64,000 nt of DNA from Benincasa hispida (GCF_009727055.1 NC_052358.1:44658043-44722042); one strand, 5' to 3'. Counted from the first letter of the stretch, positions 1 through 12,501 are shown. Numbers and translations: made by a program. Notes: generated by a model from the sequence alone, not told the origin.

Positions 1-1
1 G

Positions 2-187
2 AATAGAGATTTGTTGGATGTGATTGAGTCGTTGAAAGGTAAGCTTGAAGAAGAAGGGGATGAATCTGAGAAGCTTTGTGAAGAAGAGATAGATAGGGAA
101 GAGGAGAATGAGGGAAAAGATGAAGTGGAAAAAAGAAAGCAAGCAAAGGTGGTGGTTGATGATGGGGAGGAAAAACCTGTCATTTGA
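2..187 (+). CDS. 3' end of an unrecognised acidic protein (partial)
   Basis: An open frame enters from the left edge and ends at TGA 185-187, giving 61 residues without a start codon. The peptide begins NRDLLDVIESLKGKLEEE and becomes strongly charged: long Glu/Asp runs, a KRKQAK basic patch, then a DDGEEKPVI end. The first part looks able to form a helix or coiled coil. No domain is recognisable and I cannot name the family. The codons read cleanly with no stops and the frame is followed by a long AT-rich 3' region, which is what the last exon of a real gene would look like. It could also be chance low-complexity coding. The rest of the gene lies outside the window. Confidence 0.45.
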   Translation, partial: NRDLLDVIESLKGKLEEEGDESEKLCEEEIDREEENEGKDEVEKRKQAKVVVDDGEEKPVI

Positions 188-660
188 TTCGAAGACGATA
201 TCAAATGCCATGTGGTTTACTTCTTTGAGAACTGACCTCGCTAGACGAATAGATACGTCTTTGTCATATTTTCTTTAAGAGAAGTTGTGTAAATAGGCAA
301 GTTGTAGTTGTAATAGACAATGATGACATCATAGGTGGGTTAGAATGTAGTTGTTTGTAGTACAAAGCCATGGCAATTGAATGATGGGTAGGTTGGAATG
401 TAAATTCCATTCCCATTCCAACTGATTGATTTCTTCTCTAAATTCTCTTAGGTTCTAATTGTTGAACTTTAGAAAAGTGTCTATTTAGTCTCTGGTTAAT
501 TTGTCGTTATTCCATTGTGTTACGGTTGTTTTATATGCCTTTTTTTTCCCTTTTCAATATCCATGAGATTATAATTGGATAGAAACCATACAAAGTTTTA
601 GATACAGAGAATTCATTTAAGATGATCCCAAGTGGAAATTTTGGTCATTTACTTCTCAAG
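188..660. other. 3' flank of the partial gene, non-coding
   Basis: AT-rich sequence downstream of the stop codon, with no coding frame I believe in. It presumably holds the 3' UTR and polyadenylation region of the partial gene. Nothing else is visible. Confidence 0.4.
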
Positions 661-1290
661 CTTTTTCATTAGAATTGATCTTTCTGGGCTCTTCCAACTC
701 AAGCGCTATATGGTTGGACATCTTCAGTTCTGCCTCTCTTCGAAAACCACAACACAAATATATCTTCACGCCCTTCACAATCCGATTCTGATTCAACCCC
801 CGCCCTCTTTTCTTTATCAATGAACAAAGAGGTGTGTAACGTCTTGAATCTTTCTGGTTAGGTTTTTATTTTTTAAGGACATAATATGTTTTTCGTCTTT
901 GAGGTTTGATCTAATTATCTATTTGGTTCCTAAAATTTAAAAATGGATATTTTTAGTCTCGAGGTTTGAAAAATATGTTTAATTGGTACTTAGATCGATT
1001 TGACCATCCGTTAATTAACCGAAGGATGTGGTATGAATGAACTGACATTTTCTGAATAATGTGGCAAATTTTATTAATTTTTTATTGACTTTGGTTGGTG
1101 TAGCATATTTTTGTTTTATTTTAATCTTCTGTTCTCTGTTTCACCTCATTTTCTTTTCCAACGACAACCACAAGCACCGCTTTGGTGATGGAGCAACCAT
1201 AATCTGCAAAATTGCTGCCCTACTTCAACCGCCGTGACCCGGCTTGCCGTACAAATTTGGAAGAGCCCAGAAAGATCAATTCTAGTGAAA
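661..1290. repeat. Inverted repeat pair with a 560-bp spacer
   Basis: A segment at about 661-698, containing GATCTTTCTGGGCTCTTCC, reappears in reverse complement at about 1257-1292 with two or three mismatches over about 36 bp. The spacer includes, around 880-1080, the kind of sequence (blocks like 'tttggttcctaaa' and 'tttttagtctcgaggtttg') that is dispersed in plant genomes and also forms the arms of the element at 49393-50491. The unit may be a small non-autonomous DNA transposon or a fold-back remnant. No target duplication was found. Confidence 0.45.
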
Positions 1291-3121
1291 ATGTTCAACC
1301 ATTAATTAAATCAACACGATCATGCTAACTAATACAAAATCTAAACTTATATGTAGACATAAGCTAAGTAGAAAGGAATGTGAAGAAAAATAATTGTTGT
1401 TTGTCAATCCTTACTCCCGCTATGATCTCCAATTAATTTTGGAGATCATAAGATAAGGAATGCTAGTTAATGCATACTTCATAAATTTTCATATTCAAGA
1501 AAAGTTTGAACTATGTGTATATTCATTGACCTTCATACTAGTGCATGCGTTGAAGTAGTGCTTAAGAGAATTCATGTGTTACTTAGAAAACTCGGTGCAA
1601 AGCTAAAAGCTCATGTGTAGTTCATCATTAAGAAAATATCTTGAAAACTAGTTCAATAGTAAATCATGCGATGAAACATATAAAAGAGGACATTCATCAC
1701 TCATTGTCTTAGGCTACTTTCCCAAAGGATGATAAGCTTCTCTTATTTGCGTTTACCCTGTAACATCAGTAAATACCCTTAGTTAAAACTATTAGCTCCC
1801 TCTTGAACTTAACTTATATTCTTAAGTTGAACATCTCTCTTGGACAACCATCACAACCTTCATCGCGTAGCATACTTATCACAACACGATATAAAGACAA
1901 TTTACCTTGCGCTCAGCTTGTAAGTGGCATTGTGCTCACAACGCTCACTTAGGTTCTAGGACACGCGCATGGTGCCTATGCGTCAAGCGCTTGCTAACAC
2001 TCTCCTTAGCACGCCCGACCGATGTCCTTCTTATGCGTACATTCTCCAGCCAATGCTTGCACTCAGTCGCGTACAACTTCACTTGTCAGTTACGTGGTTA
2101 TCCGTAAGATGCAACTGCCTGCTTAATCAAACATTAAATTCCCAGATTCAACCTTTGGCCTTAATAACTTAAATTCCAGGTGTTATTTCATATAATTTCC
2201 TTCTAAGAACTTGCTCATCAACAATTAACTTCCTTACCTTAAAATTTGAGCTTCTGATTCCTCTTGTCAAGCTCAAAATTTATCAATCTTTTTCACCTAC
2301 CCAAGAAATTCGAAAGCTTAGAACTCTTTGGAAAATCTTCAAGCTTCAACTCGAATTCATGGGAAAATCCGATTGGCAACCCAAGCTCACCCTCTACGCT
2401 GATCAACCATCAGAATGACAACAACTTCATTCCCTTAGCACAAGTGAGAATGCCAAGCTGATTTCCTTTTCTTACTTCCCTTATATACTTGTGAATTATG
2501 AGCAAATGGTTTAATATGGTGACAACTAGGCCACTAAGTTATGCTTAAGGCTCTAAGCACGACATCTGACCCATTAAGCTCGGTGATTAAGCTGAACTCC
2601 TCTATCTCACATTAACGCATATGTTGAATACCAACGCGCAGGTTGGTTCTCATCACATAGACCCCTCTCTCAGCTAATACTCTTCAGCCTTTGTCTCCTA
2701 CCATCACGACTTAAACCCTTGCGTTGACACTCGTCACTTACCAACAACTCCCAAGACCTCTATGACACTCTCTTTAACACACTTCAACTCACACATATCT
2801 TGCACCTTGCAATCCGCTTAGCCCTTTGCCTTGGTACGTTCTTCCAACCTCTTCATGGCCCTCAACCCAACCCTCACTTTTGATCATCTTTTCCTCTTTG
2901 ATCCTTAGACAAATGGAAAGGCAAAACTCACTTCAGCCTCTCTCATTTCTTCTAAGTGTCACCTCTATCGAAGAACCTAAACTTCCCATGCTTAGAATAT
3001 TTTTCCAACAAAAATCCCTAAGCCCTTTCATACAAACAACATACATATAATGGAATTTAACCATACATCAATTCATTAACTTAAACATACTTACATAGTA
3101 AAATAGGATCCATGATTTACA
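1291..3121. other. Non-coding interspersed sequence
   Basis: No credible gene. 1480-1900 is AT-rich. 1900-3050 is less AT-rich and has the GCG/CGC-containing texture of decayed LTR sequence in this window, but I could not align it with any of the other repeats. The short frames here lack domains and are treated as chance. Confidence 0.35.
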
Positions 3122-4371
3122 TGTAAACCCTAGAACTTGAGTTCTAAGCATCTATTCTTTGAAGTTAACTCTAGTGTTGTATGCTTTAAGATACTTAGTA
3201 AATTTTAATCCGTATGATATAGGTGTGAAACTTGGTAAAGGAAGGAAATAAGAATGAGATTTTTCATAAGTTTTAAGCTTGAGAAATTCTAAGTTAAATC
3301 ATGAAGTGAAGTTCTCAAGTAGTTAAGTGTTTTAAATACTTAGTGAATTTGTTAGGATGATCTAAAGAAAAGGAGACTAGGTGTTGGCCCAGGAGGACTT
3401 GTAGTGTAAGTCCTAAATCCTTACTACTTATTTTCAATTTTAAAGTTAAGCTTTAATATCTCATTTGGAGATTGAACAACCTAAGTATCTTCAATGAATT
3501 TTAGGATTGAATTCAAGGAATTCTATCTTCAGTGGTGTGATTAATTGTGTTGAATCAAATGGAGGGGAAAATTGGGTGTAACTTGAAAATCCAAAATAGT
3601 TAGGAAAATGTGTAAGTGTCAAAGAGAGAATTTCCTAGGTATTACTATTTGGTCAAGTGAATTAAAGATGAAATTTAGCTAAGTACCTGGAGTAGTGAAA
3701 TGGTTAAATAAGAATGGAATGTGGTTTTATAAGAAAGAAAATTTTATGGATTATTTAATTAATTTTTAAGAAAATTCAAATAAAAGTTATTTAAGTGTTT
3801 AAAAAGGGATAAAATTATAGGAAAATAGGTAATTAAAAATAGTGGGGTTGAGTGGTTGAAAAAGGAGGTGGCAAGAAGAGATTGAATGTTAGAGATGCAG
3901 TCGGTGGGAGGCCTTAAACTGACTTTAGAAGCTGATGTTTTCATTTCCCTCATGACATTTTCATTTCTCTTCGACCAAAACTCACATAAATGTGTTAAGA
4001 AGATGCTCGGGGGCTTCCGAAGCGATTGGAGTGCAAGAAGATGATGTTTTCTTTCTTTCTTTCTTTCTTTTTTTTTTTTTTATGAAAAACTGGTGGTTGT
4101 TCAGAAATATGAGTTTGTGAGCACTTGATTTGTTGAGGCTGATTTCGAAGGATACAAGGAATTTTAAAGCTTCAAATCTTCAGGTTAGTAAGTTAATACA
4201 TGAATTTAAAGTTTTATGAAATAAATTTGAGGTAATTGAGTTAAGAATTAATGAAATAAGATCTGAAATGGTGAAGGTGTGTTGCCCTTAAAGAATAAAG
4301 GAACCATGACTGAAGGTTGAAGAAGTTCGTGCACGCTTGCTAGCCATCCTTGCCTTCACATGCACGCACAA
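3122..4371 (+). repeat. LTR-like non-coding segment, tentative
   Basis: This begins TGTAAACCCTAGAACTTGAG, close in form to the start of the solo LTR at 28512 (TGTAAAACTCGAACCC). It contains a (CTTT)n and T tract at about 4049-4081. It runs to the edge of the Gypsy LTR at 4372. It may be the first half of an LTR whose second half is 16749-18820, split by the Gypsy insertion, but the bases flanking that insertion (cacaa on the left, tgacc on the right) do not form a target duplication. This remains a guess. Confidence 0.25.
4049..4081. repeat. (CTTT)n plus poly-T microsatellite
   Basis: Several CTTT units grade into a T run of more than ten bases. A simple repeat with no function implied. Confidence 0.8.
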
Positions 4372-4849
4372 TGTCACAATCACACTTTCAAATCGCACTT
4401 TCAGAAACTTCACTTAGCGATTTTGCGACACTTGTTTCCGCTCACAAACAAGTTAGCCAATTCGAATACGGAATGCCGATGGCACACTGGGTACCTCTCG
4501 CAACCTCCACCCCCGTTTTAGAGAAAACGGGTTTGGAGAAAAAGGTTTTCGAAAATGTTTTGAATGTATGAATAGAGAAGAGAAAGATTGTAGTAGGCTA
4601 GAAAGCAATAAGCAACAACAATGACTTCATAGCATACCACTCTAGGTATGGGGAAGTGATGGTTAGTCTTATCCTCGTATAGTGCATTTTGAACAAAAGT
4701 ACATCTGTCACCCTTGCATATGGAAATGGACAAGCAATCACACACTAAGAAAAGTCATATAAAGTAAACTACCTAGCAAAAGAAAATACATAAGATGAGA
4801 GCATAGTAAAATGAGGTGGAGGCAGACGGCAACACACCCTGGACAAGCA
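4372..4849 (-). repeat. 3' LTR of the Gypsy element
   Basis: 478 bp, TG...CA on the minus strand (TGCTTGTCCAGGG at its start, GATTGTGACA at its end). It aligns along its length with 16260-16748, including the shared stretch about the cacaaacaagt motif and the block near 'ggtatggggaagtgatgg'. The polypurine tract lies just outside its start, at about 4852-4862. Confidence 0.75.
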
Positions 4850-4964
4850 TGATCGCCCCCACTCAATTGGTTGACGTCCCCATCAATCGACTTTGCTTGA
4901 ACTAAGCAAATTGTTGAACAATTGCCTCAAGGTCTTCTGCGCACTCCCAACGAACTTCTCTGTC

Positions 4965-5476
4965 TTAGAGGTTTTTCCACCTCTCCAGGAACTCTTCCCA
5001 ACTTGGTATTGGTCTTCCAACTCTGTCATTTTCCTTAGCAAGTCTCTCATTGACTTCTTCCTTTGTCATTTTCTTCGTCGTGTCAGTCTGACGGGTCACC
5101 ACCCTACATCGCTCCTCGACATAGTCGGGATGATAGAGTTTCAGTCTACTTACGTGGATGACGGGATGAATCTCCATCCTCGATGGTAACTGCACCCAAT
5201 AAGAGGCTTTCCCAACCCTTTTGAAGATTTCCACCAGTCCTCTAAAGTTGCTCACGAGGCGACGTTCTCTTTGTCCTCGACTTTGAAACTGACCTAAAAA
5301 CAAGTTTACCCGAACCCTGTCCCCTGATAGGAACTCTCGGTGTCTGGGCTTCCTTCTTCTTCTTCTTCTTCTCCTCTTTGGAGGCAGGGACTTGTGTAAA
5401 TTGATTTGCTTGGCAACACGACACTTCTCCAAGACACACAAAATATCTTGAGGGGCCTTTTGGTGACAGGAAAAAA
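4965..5476 (-). pseudogene. Gypsy integrase C-terminal fragment
   Basis: On the minus strand this frame contains FLSGDRVRVNLF, then GLVEIFKRVGKASYWVQLPS and IHPVIHVSRLKLYHPDY, and ends with GRPIPSWEEFLERWKNL. This is the DNA-binding tail and chromodomain-like end of plant Ty3/Gypsy integrases, which lie at the end of pol next to the 3' LTR, as here. A run of arginines (about 5344-5375, from a TTC microsatellite on the + strand) sits just before the conserved part and is probably a slippage expansion. The catalytic core (DDE) and everything upstream is missing: the frame joins directly to the insert at 5477-7095. The fragment is not functional on its own. Confidence 0.75.
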
Positions 5477-7095
5477 TGCAATCTCTTTTGATATGCATTG
5501 GTTTCTATGCGTTAATGGTCATGCGTTAACCTGAAGAATATACAATATGCATTAATCGTGTATGCGATGACCATGTGTTCCTGTCACAAGTTTTCTTGCT
5601 CTCTTGCCAAGTATAACGAGAACGCAAGTTTCTTAAGATGATCCGAGGTCGAACACAGGGACTTGTAACTAAATGATGTTTGTAAAGTAATGTGTTTGAA
5701 GCAGTGAGTAAAAATAAAAGGAAAGAAGTTAATTGACTGTGCATTACTCCTACTCCTAGCTAAACAAATTGAGCAATGGAAGTTTGACTATGAGAATTGG
5801 TAGAGATACGACAACCGTTAACGCGTAATAAGATGCATGGAGGAGTAGAATTGTGGAGGGGGTAAATTCACCTCATCATTAAGCTTGATCGCAAGAGTAA
5901 TCCCAGCTCGCCACACTAACGCATTGCACACCTCTCGGTGGTCAGCCACATACTTATATTTCTATAACGCATGGTTGCGTTGAGCGTAAGATTGTTCCTA
6001 TCTCTAGGAACACTGCTTACTTTGCTTAGTGAGTTCCACTACTTACCCTCTCGGGCAGTTGGTTATAGCTACTCAACTCATAGACAAGCATTGTGATAGT
6101 CTCGCACTAAGTAAAAAGGATTGACTCACTATACTCGTGCAACGCACACCTCTCATTGGTTTGCTACATGCGTCATATCTCTATGCTGCATGATTAAGTA
6201 TGTGATAACTCTTGCAATCTACACTTAACTCATTGCAATGAAAGTAAAAGATGATAAAGAAGAAGATAATGAAGATGATGTTGAAGGAAATAAAGAGATG
6301 CATTGATTACAAGATATATTAATGTCTTAAGCCAAAATGTAATACAATATAGAAATAAGAAGAGAGGTGGAGGGCTAGATGTAGGCAATCTCTTGCTTCC
6401 ATTATATGTGTGTCAAGGTTGTCGGTGGTGCCATGGATGGGTGGTGAAGTAGTCTCTCTCGAGCTCTATCTCCAGCGGAGCTCCGATCGTCACTCAGAAA
6501 GGGTTGTGGAAGTGAAGAACTCTCAAAGAATGTCTTGCTCACGCTTTCATTTGTGATCACAAGAATCTGCCCAAGACAGAGACTCAGATGGCTTGAATTT
6601 GGGCTCCAAGGCTCTATTTATAGAGCTCAAACGTTGACAACATTGGTAGTCCCGCTTTAAATCACTGCCACTTCTGACGCGGTTGGTTAAATGTCAGCAT
6701 CATCTTATCTTTTTTATACTTCCAAGGTATACGTTCATGATTGTTTCTTCTAAAGTATCAACACATTCCACCCACCTTGTGATCAACCTTCTATCACGGT
6801 TATCACTCTGTAGCTGCAACGTTCCATGCGACGAACTAGTCTTCATGAAGATTAACACATGCAATCAACTTTGCGATGGTTTGGGATCAACGCATGCGAT
6901 CGATTCCTGCAATAACTGCAAAAGTAGACATGACACAAAATAACGCATGATATAGGGTTAGCGAGGATTTTTCAGTGTTGGTTGACACAAGCTCACTTTT
7001 CCACATGAATTCTTAGTGTTATCAATGCATATTCTGCTCATCACCCCTCATAATAAGTTAAAGGCCACAATAGCTTGTATTTCTACAAGTTATCA
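5477..7095 (+). repeat. TG...CA family copy A (solo-LTR-like insert)
   Basis: About 1.6 kb, aligning with 25737-27834, 43405-45091 and (inverted) 32827-36103. Shared landmarks in order: repeated 'atgcgt' words at the start, the block 'caagttttcttgctc' plus 'ccaagtataac', the block 'gatccgaggtcgaacac', 'actcctactcctagctaa', 'cctctcggtggt', a run near 'gtcaaggttgtcggtgg' and an end in 'gttatca'. No coding frame of note. It lies in the pol region of the Gypsy element exactly where reverse transcriptase is missing. The start is less clear than in other copies, and no target duplication was seen. Confidence 0.65.
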
Positions 7096-7760
7096 CCTTC
7101 TCTTCCATGGTTTCAACTGACTCGTGGGTAGGGTCTTTCTCCAACTAGAGGGCCGTGATCATCCTTATCGCATTCAGCTGTTTGATTCTGGCATGTACAA
7201 CGGTGGGTGTAGACCCTATAATCACTAAACACTTGGCAAGAGGTATTGGTATTACTTGGTGTTCAAGCAAGACTTCCATCCTCAACACCACGTCAAAGTC
7301 ATCCATTTTGACGATCACAAAATTGGCAGGGCCACTCCAATCCCCCAACTTTACGACTGTTCTCTTTACCATTCCTGTAATAGACAAGGTTGCAGAGTTC
7401 ATTGCTTTCATCTTACCTGCACCTCTTTCCCAATAGAGATTCAACAGTCTGGCTTTTGTTTTGGACATAAAGTTATAGGTGGCTTCTGAGTCGACCATTT
7501 TACTTTTGGTCGATCTATGGTTGACCCAAGCATCGACATACATCAATCTGCTTTTTAGGGGTTCCTTTGTTTCTCCCACATTCTTTTGGAGGGCAGCTAA
7601 AAATATTAGGGCCCCAGCTCGTGGGGTTCCATCTTCCTCGACTTGCACAGTCTCATCCTCTACCTGAACAACCTTGCCTTTCCAGTCTGAGGCTAAAGAG
7701 GCTTGGAAAGCATTAAAGGCTGCTCGTTTCGGACATTCACTCACCTTTTGTTGCCTCTTG
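7096..7760 (-). pseudogene. Gypsy aspartic protease domain, degenerate
   Basis: The minus-strand frame 7744-7145 (199 residues) covers the end of gag and the retroviral-type protease. Recognisable stretches are LMYVDAWVNHRSTKSKMVDS (leading to the DSGAT active-site triad, here altered to DSEAT), VKRTVVKLGDWSGPANFVIV and MDDFDVVLRMEVLLEHQVIP. This is the standard protease of the plant Gypsy lineage that carries a C-terminal chromodomain. The catalytic Asp is kept but the following Gly is Glu, which should inactivate it. The frame runs to a stop near 7145; the few codons beyond it lead into the junction with copy A at 7095. Confidence 0.72.
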
Positions 7761-8921
7761 CATTTATAATAGGATAGGGGCCGATAGAAATTCTACTGAG
7801 TTTGCCCTCGCCACGTATTTCCAGTCATCTGCTGAAGTGGTTTCCCATCCCCATTAGTGTCTCCATCTCCCTCACTATTCTTCAATGGACTCGACCAATT
7901 GCTTTATTAGGGGATCTCGAATGTTGCCTTCTCTCTTGAGAATCATAAATTAAGTCGAACAAACCGTTCGACCATTGAATATGCGGCTAGGAGATCTTGT
8001 ATTCTCTGTTCATACAGTTTCGTCATTGCCCATGGTTTCAGACCCTCAACAAAACAGAACACTTTATCTTTTTTGGACATATCTCTTATGTCCAACATCA
8101 ACCCGGCAAATTATTTCACATAGTGCCTCATGGTGCTAGTATGTCTCAATTCCCACAACTTACGTCTTGCCAAAACCTCAACATTCTCGAGGAAGAACTA
8201 AGAGCGCAACTCTTGTTTCAGTCTCTCCCACGTGTCGATGGTGCACTGACCCTCTTGGACATCCATGAAGTGAGACCTCCACCTTAACTTGACATTCTTT
8301 GTCAGATGCATCGTTGCTAGGGTGATCTTCAACTCTTCAGTCGCTGTGTTCGTAGCTCTGAAATACTGCTCCATGTCAAAGATAAAATTTTCTAGTACCT
8401 TCGCATTGCGAGCCCTACAGAAGGGCCTGGCTCGGGTACTTTTACCCTATTAAATTGGATTGCGCCCCCAACTGGGGCTTGATTTTCCACCACTCTCATG
8501 GTGAGGTTAACTCTTGCACTAATGTCTGTAATCTCTACCCGGATGACATCAATGGTGGCTCGAAAGTCCTCGGACAATTCAGTCATCATTTGAATTATCA
8601 CTTTCTGCGAGTTGTCTAGTTCTCTGATACGCTCTTCCATAGGGGCAACAGAGCCTGACGAACCATCCCCACACTCGAGAGGCCCACATCTCGTAGTTTT
8701 TGCCTCTAGGGTCTCAACCCTTGTCATCAATTCCCTGACGGGCATTCTGTCTAAGCGGTGAGTCACCGCGTCAATTTCATCGGTCTTGTCAACAACTTCT
8801 TGTAACCGAGTTTTTAAGAACCGAACCTGATCAAGGACTTCTATTAGATAGAGCATATGCTCTTCTATCTCGATCAGTCAGTCAACATGGGAATTGCCCA
8901 ACTTCTTTGTAGCAGACATGA
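7761..8921 (-). pseudogene. Gypsy gag, disrupted
   Basis: A start codon at 8919-8921 opens MSATKKLGNSHVD and is followed by a stop after 13 codons; the frame resumes as a coiled-coil-like region (8856-8392, containing LIEVLDQVRFLKTRLQEVVD and VETLEAKTTRCGPLE). The capsid-like part that follows (8392-7761) is split between frames by indels and is not represented by a long open frame; words such as 'SLPRVDGALTLLDIHEV' read only on the wrong strand. The position directly after the leader and upstream of protease fits gag. The presence of the early stop and several frameshifts makes it a pseudogene. Confidence 0.6.
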
Positions 8922-9007
8922 TCACAACTTTTCAACTCCGCAAGCCGACTAAAGGAACTCTTATCAAAGAGACCAGTGAGCGGAAGTGAGATCGTTTCAA
9001 ACCCCAT

Positions 9008-10928
9008 TGTGATAGAACATACACATTTACAATCAAATAGTAATAGTTATGCATATAGTCTAAATTATAGCATGCTTCAAAAGAAAAAAAAAAAACTAAG
9101 AATCAAGAGAACTTACCCTTGAAGAACTATTCTTCTTGTTCCCTCGATCTTACTATACGATCGTTCACCAACACGAATGTCACGCCTCAGCAATCTCCTC
9201 GAACAAGAACAAATCTCACTCGACCCTCGAACAGGAAGCAGACACCACTAGCAAGCTACCTTGGTATTCTCGGTGTGAGAATCCAGGAGTTGTGGACTCT
9301 GTAGGATTTAGTAGAGGGTATGAGGAATTAGACCAATCGTATAGTCGATCGAGTAAGTGGGAGATGACTATAGTCTATTGTATAGACTAAGTACTCAATC
9401 GTTTAGAAAACAGGTGACTATCGTATAGAAAACTCGTTACACGATCGTTTATGCTCTTAAACTGTCGTATAGCTATTTCTTTTGTTCGTATGATTCTCAA
9501 TTGCTTAATAATCGCTTTTTGTAAAAATGAAAATGATTTTCATTTTATCCATCAGTTACCATAACTGATCATAACTTCCCACTACGTTGGTTATTGGGAG
9601 AAAAAACCAAAACCAATTATCCCATAATTGATTTAATTACAAATATAAATAATATATTCGTAACCTATAGTTTTAATATCACATATCATGCAATATATAA
9701 ACCATAGTTCTTTTTCTCCCTTATAGCATTTAATAATAATTTCTCCAATTAATGTATCTAATACATTAAGTCGATTATATCTCATATAATTGATATAATT
9801 TAATTATATCATATATAATCAAATTTCCTCTTGTTAATTTGAACACTTCAAACTAACCCAAAACTTGATTCTCAACATGAATCCATTGAGCTACCAAGGG
9901 GACCTTGGAATTGTATCTTGAAGCTCCAATGGTACGTGAATAACTGACTGAACTCTTTAATCACGATATCCATCATCCGTTAACTGCCGGTCATTCCACT
10001 AAAGGCCGACAACTGCACTCTTCGCGTTACAGATATATTTTTGTGTCCATTGGATACAACCAATCAATAGTATGGTGGCCCTTCACAAATCGCTCATAAG
10101 TACAGCCGAGCCAATTTACCGTTTTCCCCTATAATTACATCTAACTCCTTAAGTACTACTGATTCCTCTAATGAACAATACATCATAGTCCTACTATGAG
10201 TAAATCCTTCTTGGGTCAAAAGAAGATGTGGAGTCACATTGTTCAAGTCTCGGAATCAGCCCTTAGGGAAGCAATTTATCTACTTACTCCTAAATCGGGG
10301 AAGGAGTGAATTTCGTCTTGTATAGCTGAGTTCCTAGCTTCCCAAGCAGACAAATTTCCAAAGTGATAGGTTTGAGTTGGAAATCTGGCCACTTGCACCC
10401 ATACAAATCAAAGAACTGCCCTCATAGGCAGGAGTTCCCAACTCATTCAGGATTAAGGTCATGTTACCTATGGTCATCACTGTGAAATGAAAGTCTTTGT
10501 CATGAACGGCGTTAACGAGACTAAACATTTCGTGGTCCGGTCTTATACAAACTCTTTTGTATAGAGCATCCCCACTCGCATGTCTAATACAGACCATTTG
10601 TAGCACTTTACAACACTTGTAACATCTACAAAGCGGGCAACACTTGTAGCGTCAATATGATAAGGTTTTCCTCCTTAATTCATATACTACAGATTATTTA
10701 GGTTATCACTTAAAGCATGATCCATTTTTATGTCATTACATACATGCTTAAGTTACAATGATAACCAGGGATCTTAGTTTATTGGTTTGTGGTTAATGCA
10801 ACTAAAAAATCTTATATTTCAAAGACTGTAGTGAATAAAATATCTCATATTATTACATCACAAATATTTGTTCATACACATGTTTATAAACTACTGCACC
10901 CTACAAGATTTAGGGCATCAACCCAACA
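9008..10928 (-). repeat. 3' LTR of the Copia element
   Basis: About 1.9 kb. On the minus strand it starts TGTTGGGTTGATGCCCTAAA right after the polypurine tract and ends TATCACA at 9008. Its first 760 bp (10928 to about 10170) align with 16204-15440. The AT-rich middle (about 9480-9880) and the 9130-9480 part, which has several copies of short CGATCGT/TATACGAT-type words, belong to the same LTR. A related copy is at 21051-22571. Confidence 0.6.
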
Positions 10929-10999
10929 ATCTCCCACTTGTCCTAAAGCTAGTGGGATGTACAAGAAAAATACAAGTACGAATCAATAAACTAGGGCAC

Positions 11000-11880
11000 A
11001 AAGACCCAGTACAACAATACTCCCACTTGCCTAGTCCAGCGTTAGACGGTTCCGTAGCCCAATGCTCTGAATGGACCCTCAAACATTGTAGCCGTGAGAG
11101 CCTTCGTAAACGGATTAGCAACATTATGCTCTGAAGCTATCTTCATGACAATCACGTCCCCTCGATGCACAATCTCTCTGGCGAGATGGTATTTCCACTT
11201 GATATGCTTGCCACGCTTGTGACTCCTAGGCTCTCTGAAATTCGCCACAACACCACTATTATCACAATAAAGGGTGATGGACCTAGACATGTCTGAAACA
11301 ACTTCCAGATCAGTTAAGAACTTTCTGAGCCAAACAGTCTCCTTAGTAGCTTCACAAGCCGCTACATACTCGGCCTTCATAGTGGAGTCAACGATACACC
11401 CCTACTTAGTGCTTCGCCACACTATAGCTCCTCCGTTAAGAGTGAACACTGATCCTGAAGTGGATTTCCGAGAATCCTTATCAATCTAAAAATCAGAGTC
11501 CATGTATCCAGTAAGGACCAAATCCTTAGATCCATACATAAACATGTAGTCCCTCATTCTCCGAAGATACTTGAGGATGTTGTTGACGGAAATCTAATGA
11601 CTCTGTGCTAGATTAGACTGATATCTACTGACTATCCCCACAGCGTAGTAAATGTCAGGTCTAGTACATAACACCGCATACATCAAACTGCCAACGACAG
11701 ATGCATAGGGGACCCGTCTCATTTTCTTAACCTTTTGAGGTGTCTTAGGACATTTCTCCTTAGACAATGTAACTCCATGATGAAAAGGTAAAAGGCCCCT
11801 CTTGGAGTTCTGCATCGAGTACTTGATCAACATCTTGTCAATGTACGATGCCTGAGTCAATGCTAGCACTTTATTCTTTT
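11000..11880 (-). pseudogene. Copia RNase H and RT-RH linker, disrupted
   Basis: The minus-strand frame at 11869-11594 reads LALTQASYIDKML, VPYASVVGSLMYAVLCTRPDI and YAVGIVSRYQSN, the conserved block linking reverse transcriptase to RNase H. The frame at 11380-11042 reads MKAEYVAACEATKETVWLRK, ITLYCDNSGVVANFREPRSH and FTKALTATMFEGPF, the C-terminal RNase H region, with the AEY and D motifs of the family. A stop and an indel separate the two. This is the last gene of pol and lies just before the 3' LTR. Confidence 0.8.
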
Positions 11881-12501
11881 GATCTTGAAAGATCTGAATC
11901 CCAAGAACAAACTAAGCCTCTCCCAAATCTTCATTTGGAATTGAGTCGCTAGCCAGTTCTTAACTGAAGTTAGTAAACCTACAACATTTCCAATGAGTAG
12001 GATATCATCAACATATAACACTAGGAAAACTACTGAACTGTAGATGATTTTCTTGTAGACACAAGGCTCATAAATGTTTTGGTCAAAGCTATAAGTTTTT
12101 ATAGCAGTATCAAACCTTATTCCAAGATTGAGACGCCTCTTTCAATGCATAAATGAACCGATTCAGTTTGCAAACTTTTTGCTTCTGACTTTGGGCTATG
12201 AATCTTTTGGGTAGTACCATATAAATGGTCTCCTCAAGATTATCATTCAGAAAGGCAATCATGATATCCATTTACCATATTCCATAGTCATAATATGAGG
12301 CAATGGGCAGGAGGATGTAGATAGACTTAAGCATGACAACATATGAGAAAGTCTCCTCGTAGTCAACTCCCTCCACCTGGGTATAATCCTTTGTCACAAG
12401 TCTGGCCTTGAAGGTTTGCACCTTCCCATCAGCACCCCGTTTCCTCTTGTAGATCCATTTGTAACCTATAGTGTAACCCCATTAGGTTGATCTACAATAT
12501 C
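11881..12501 (-). pseudogene. Copia reverse transcriptase, disrupted
   Basis: No single open frame covers this part, but on the minus strand words of the Copia RT domain are clear in adjacent frames: IGYKWIYKRKRGADGKVQTF followed by KARLV, DYTQVEGVDYEETFSYVVML, MDIMIAFLNDNLEETIYM, and the catalytic box LYVDDILLIGN near 12010-12035 with its two aspartates intact. Several stops and frameshifts interrupt it, so it is dead. Confidence 0.75.

Noticed and set aside
7155..7667. Plus-strand frames of 93, 77 and 62 residues over the Gypsy protease.
   Set aside because: They are on the wrong strand. The minus strand reads the known protease.
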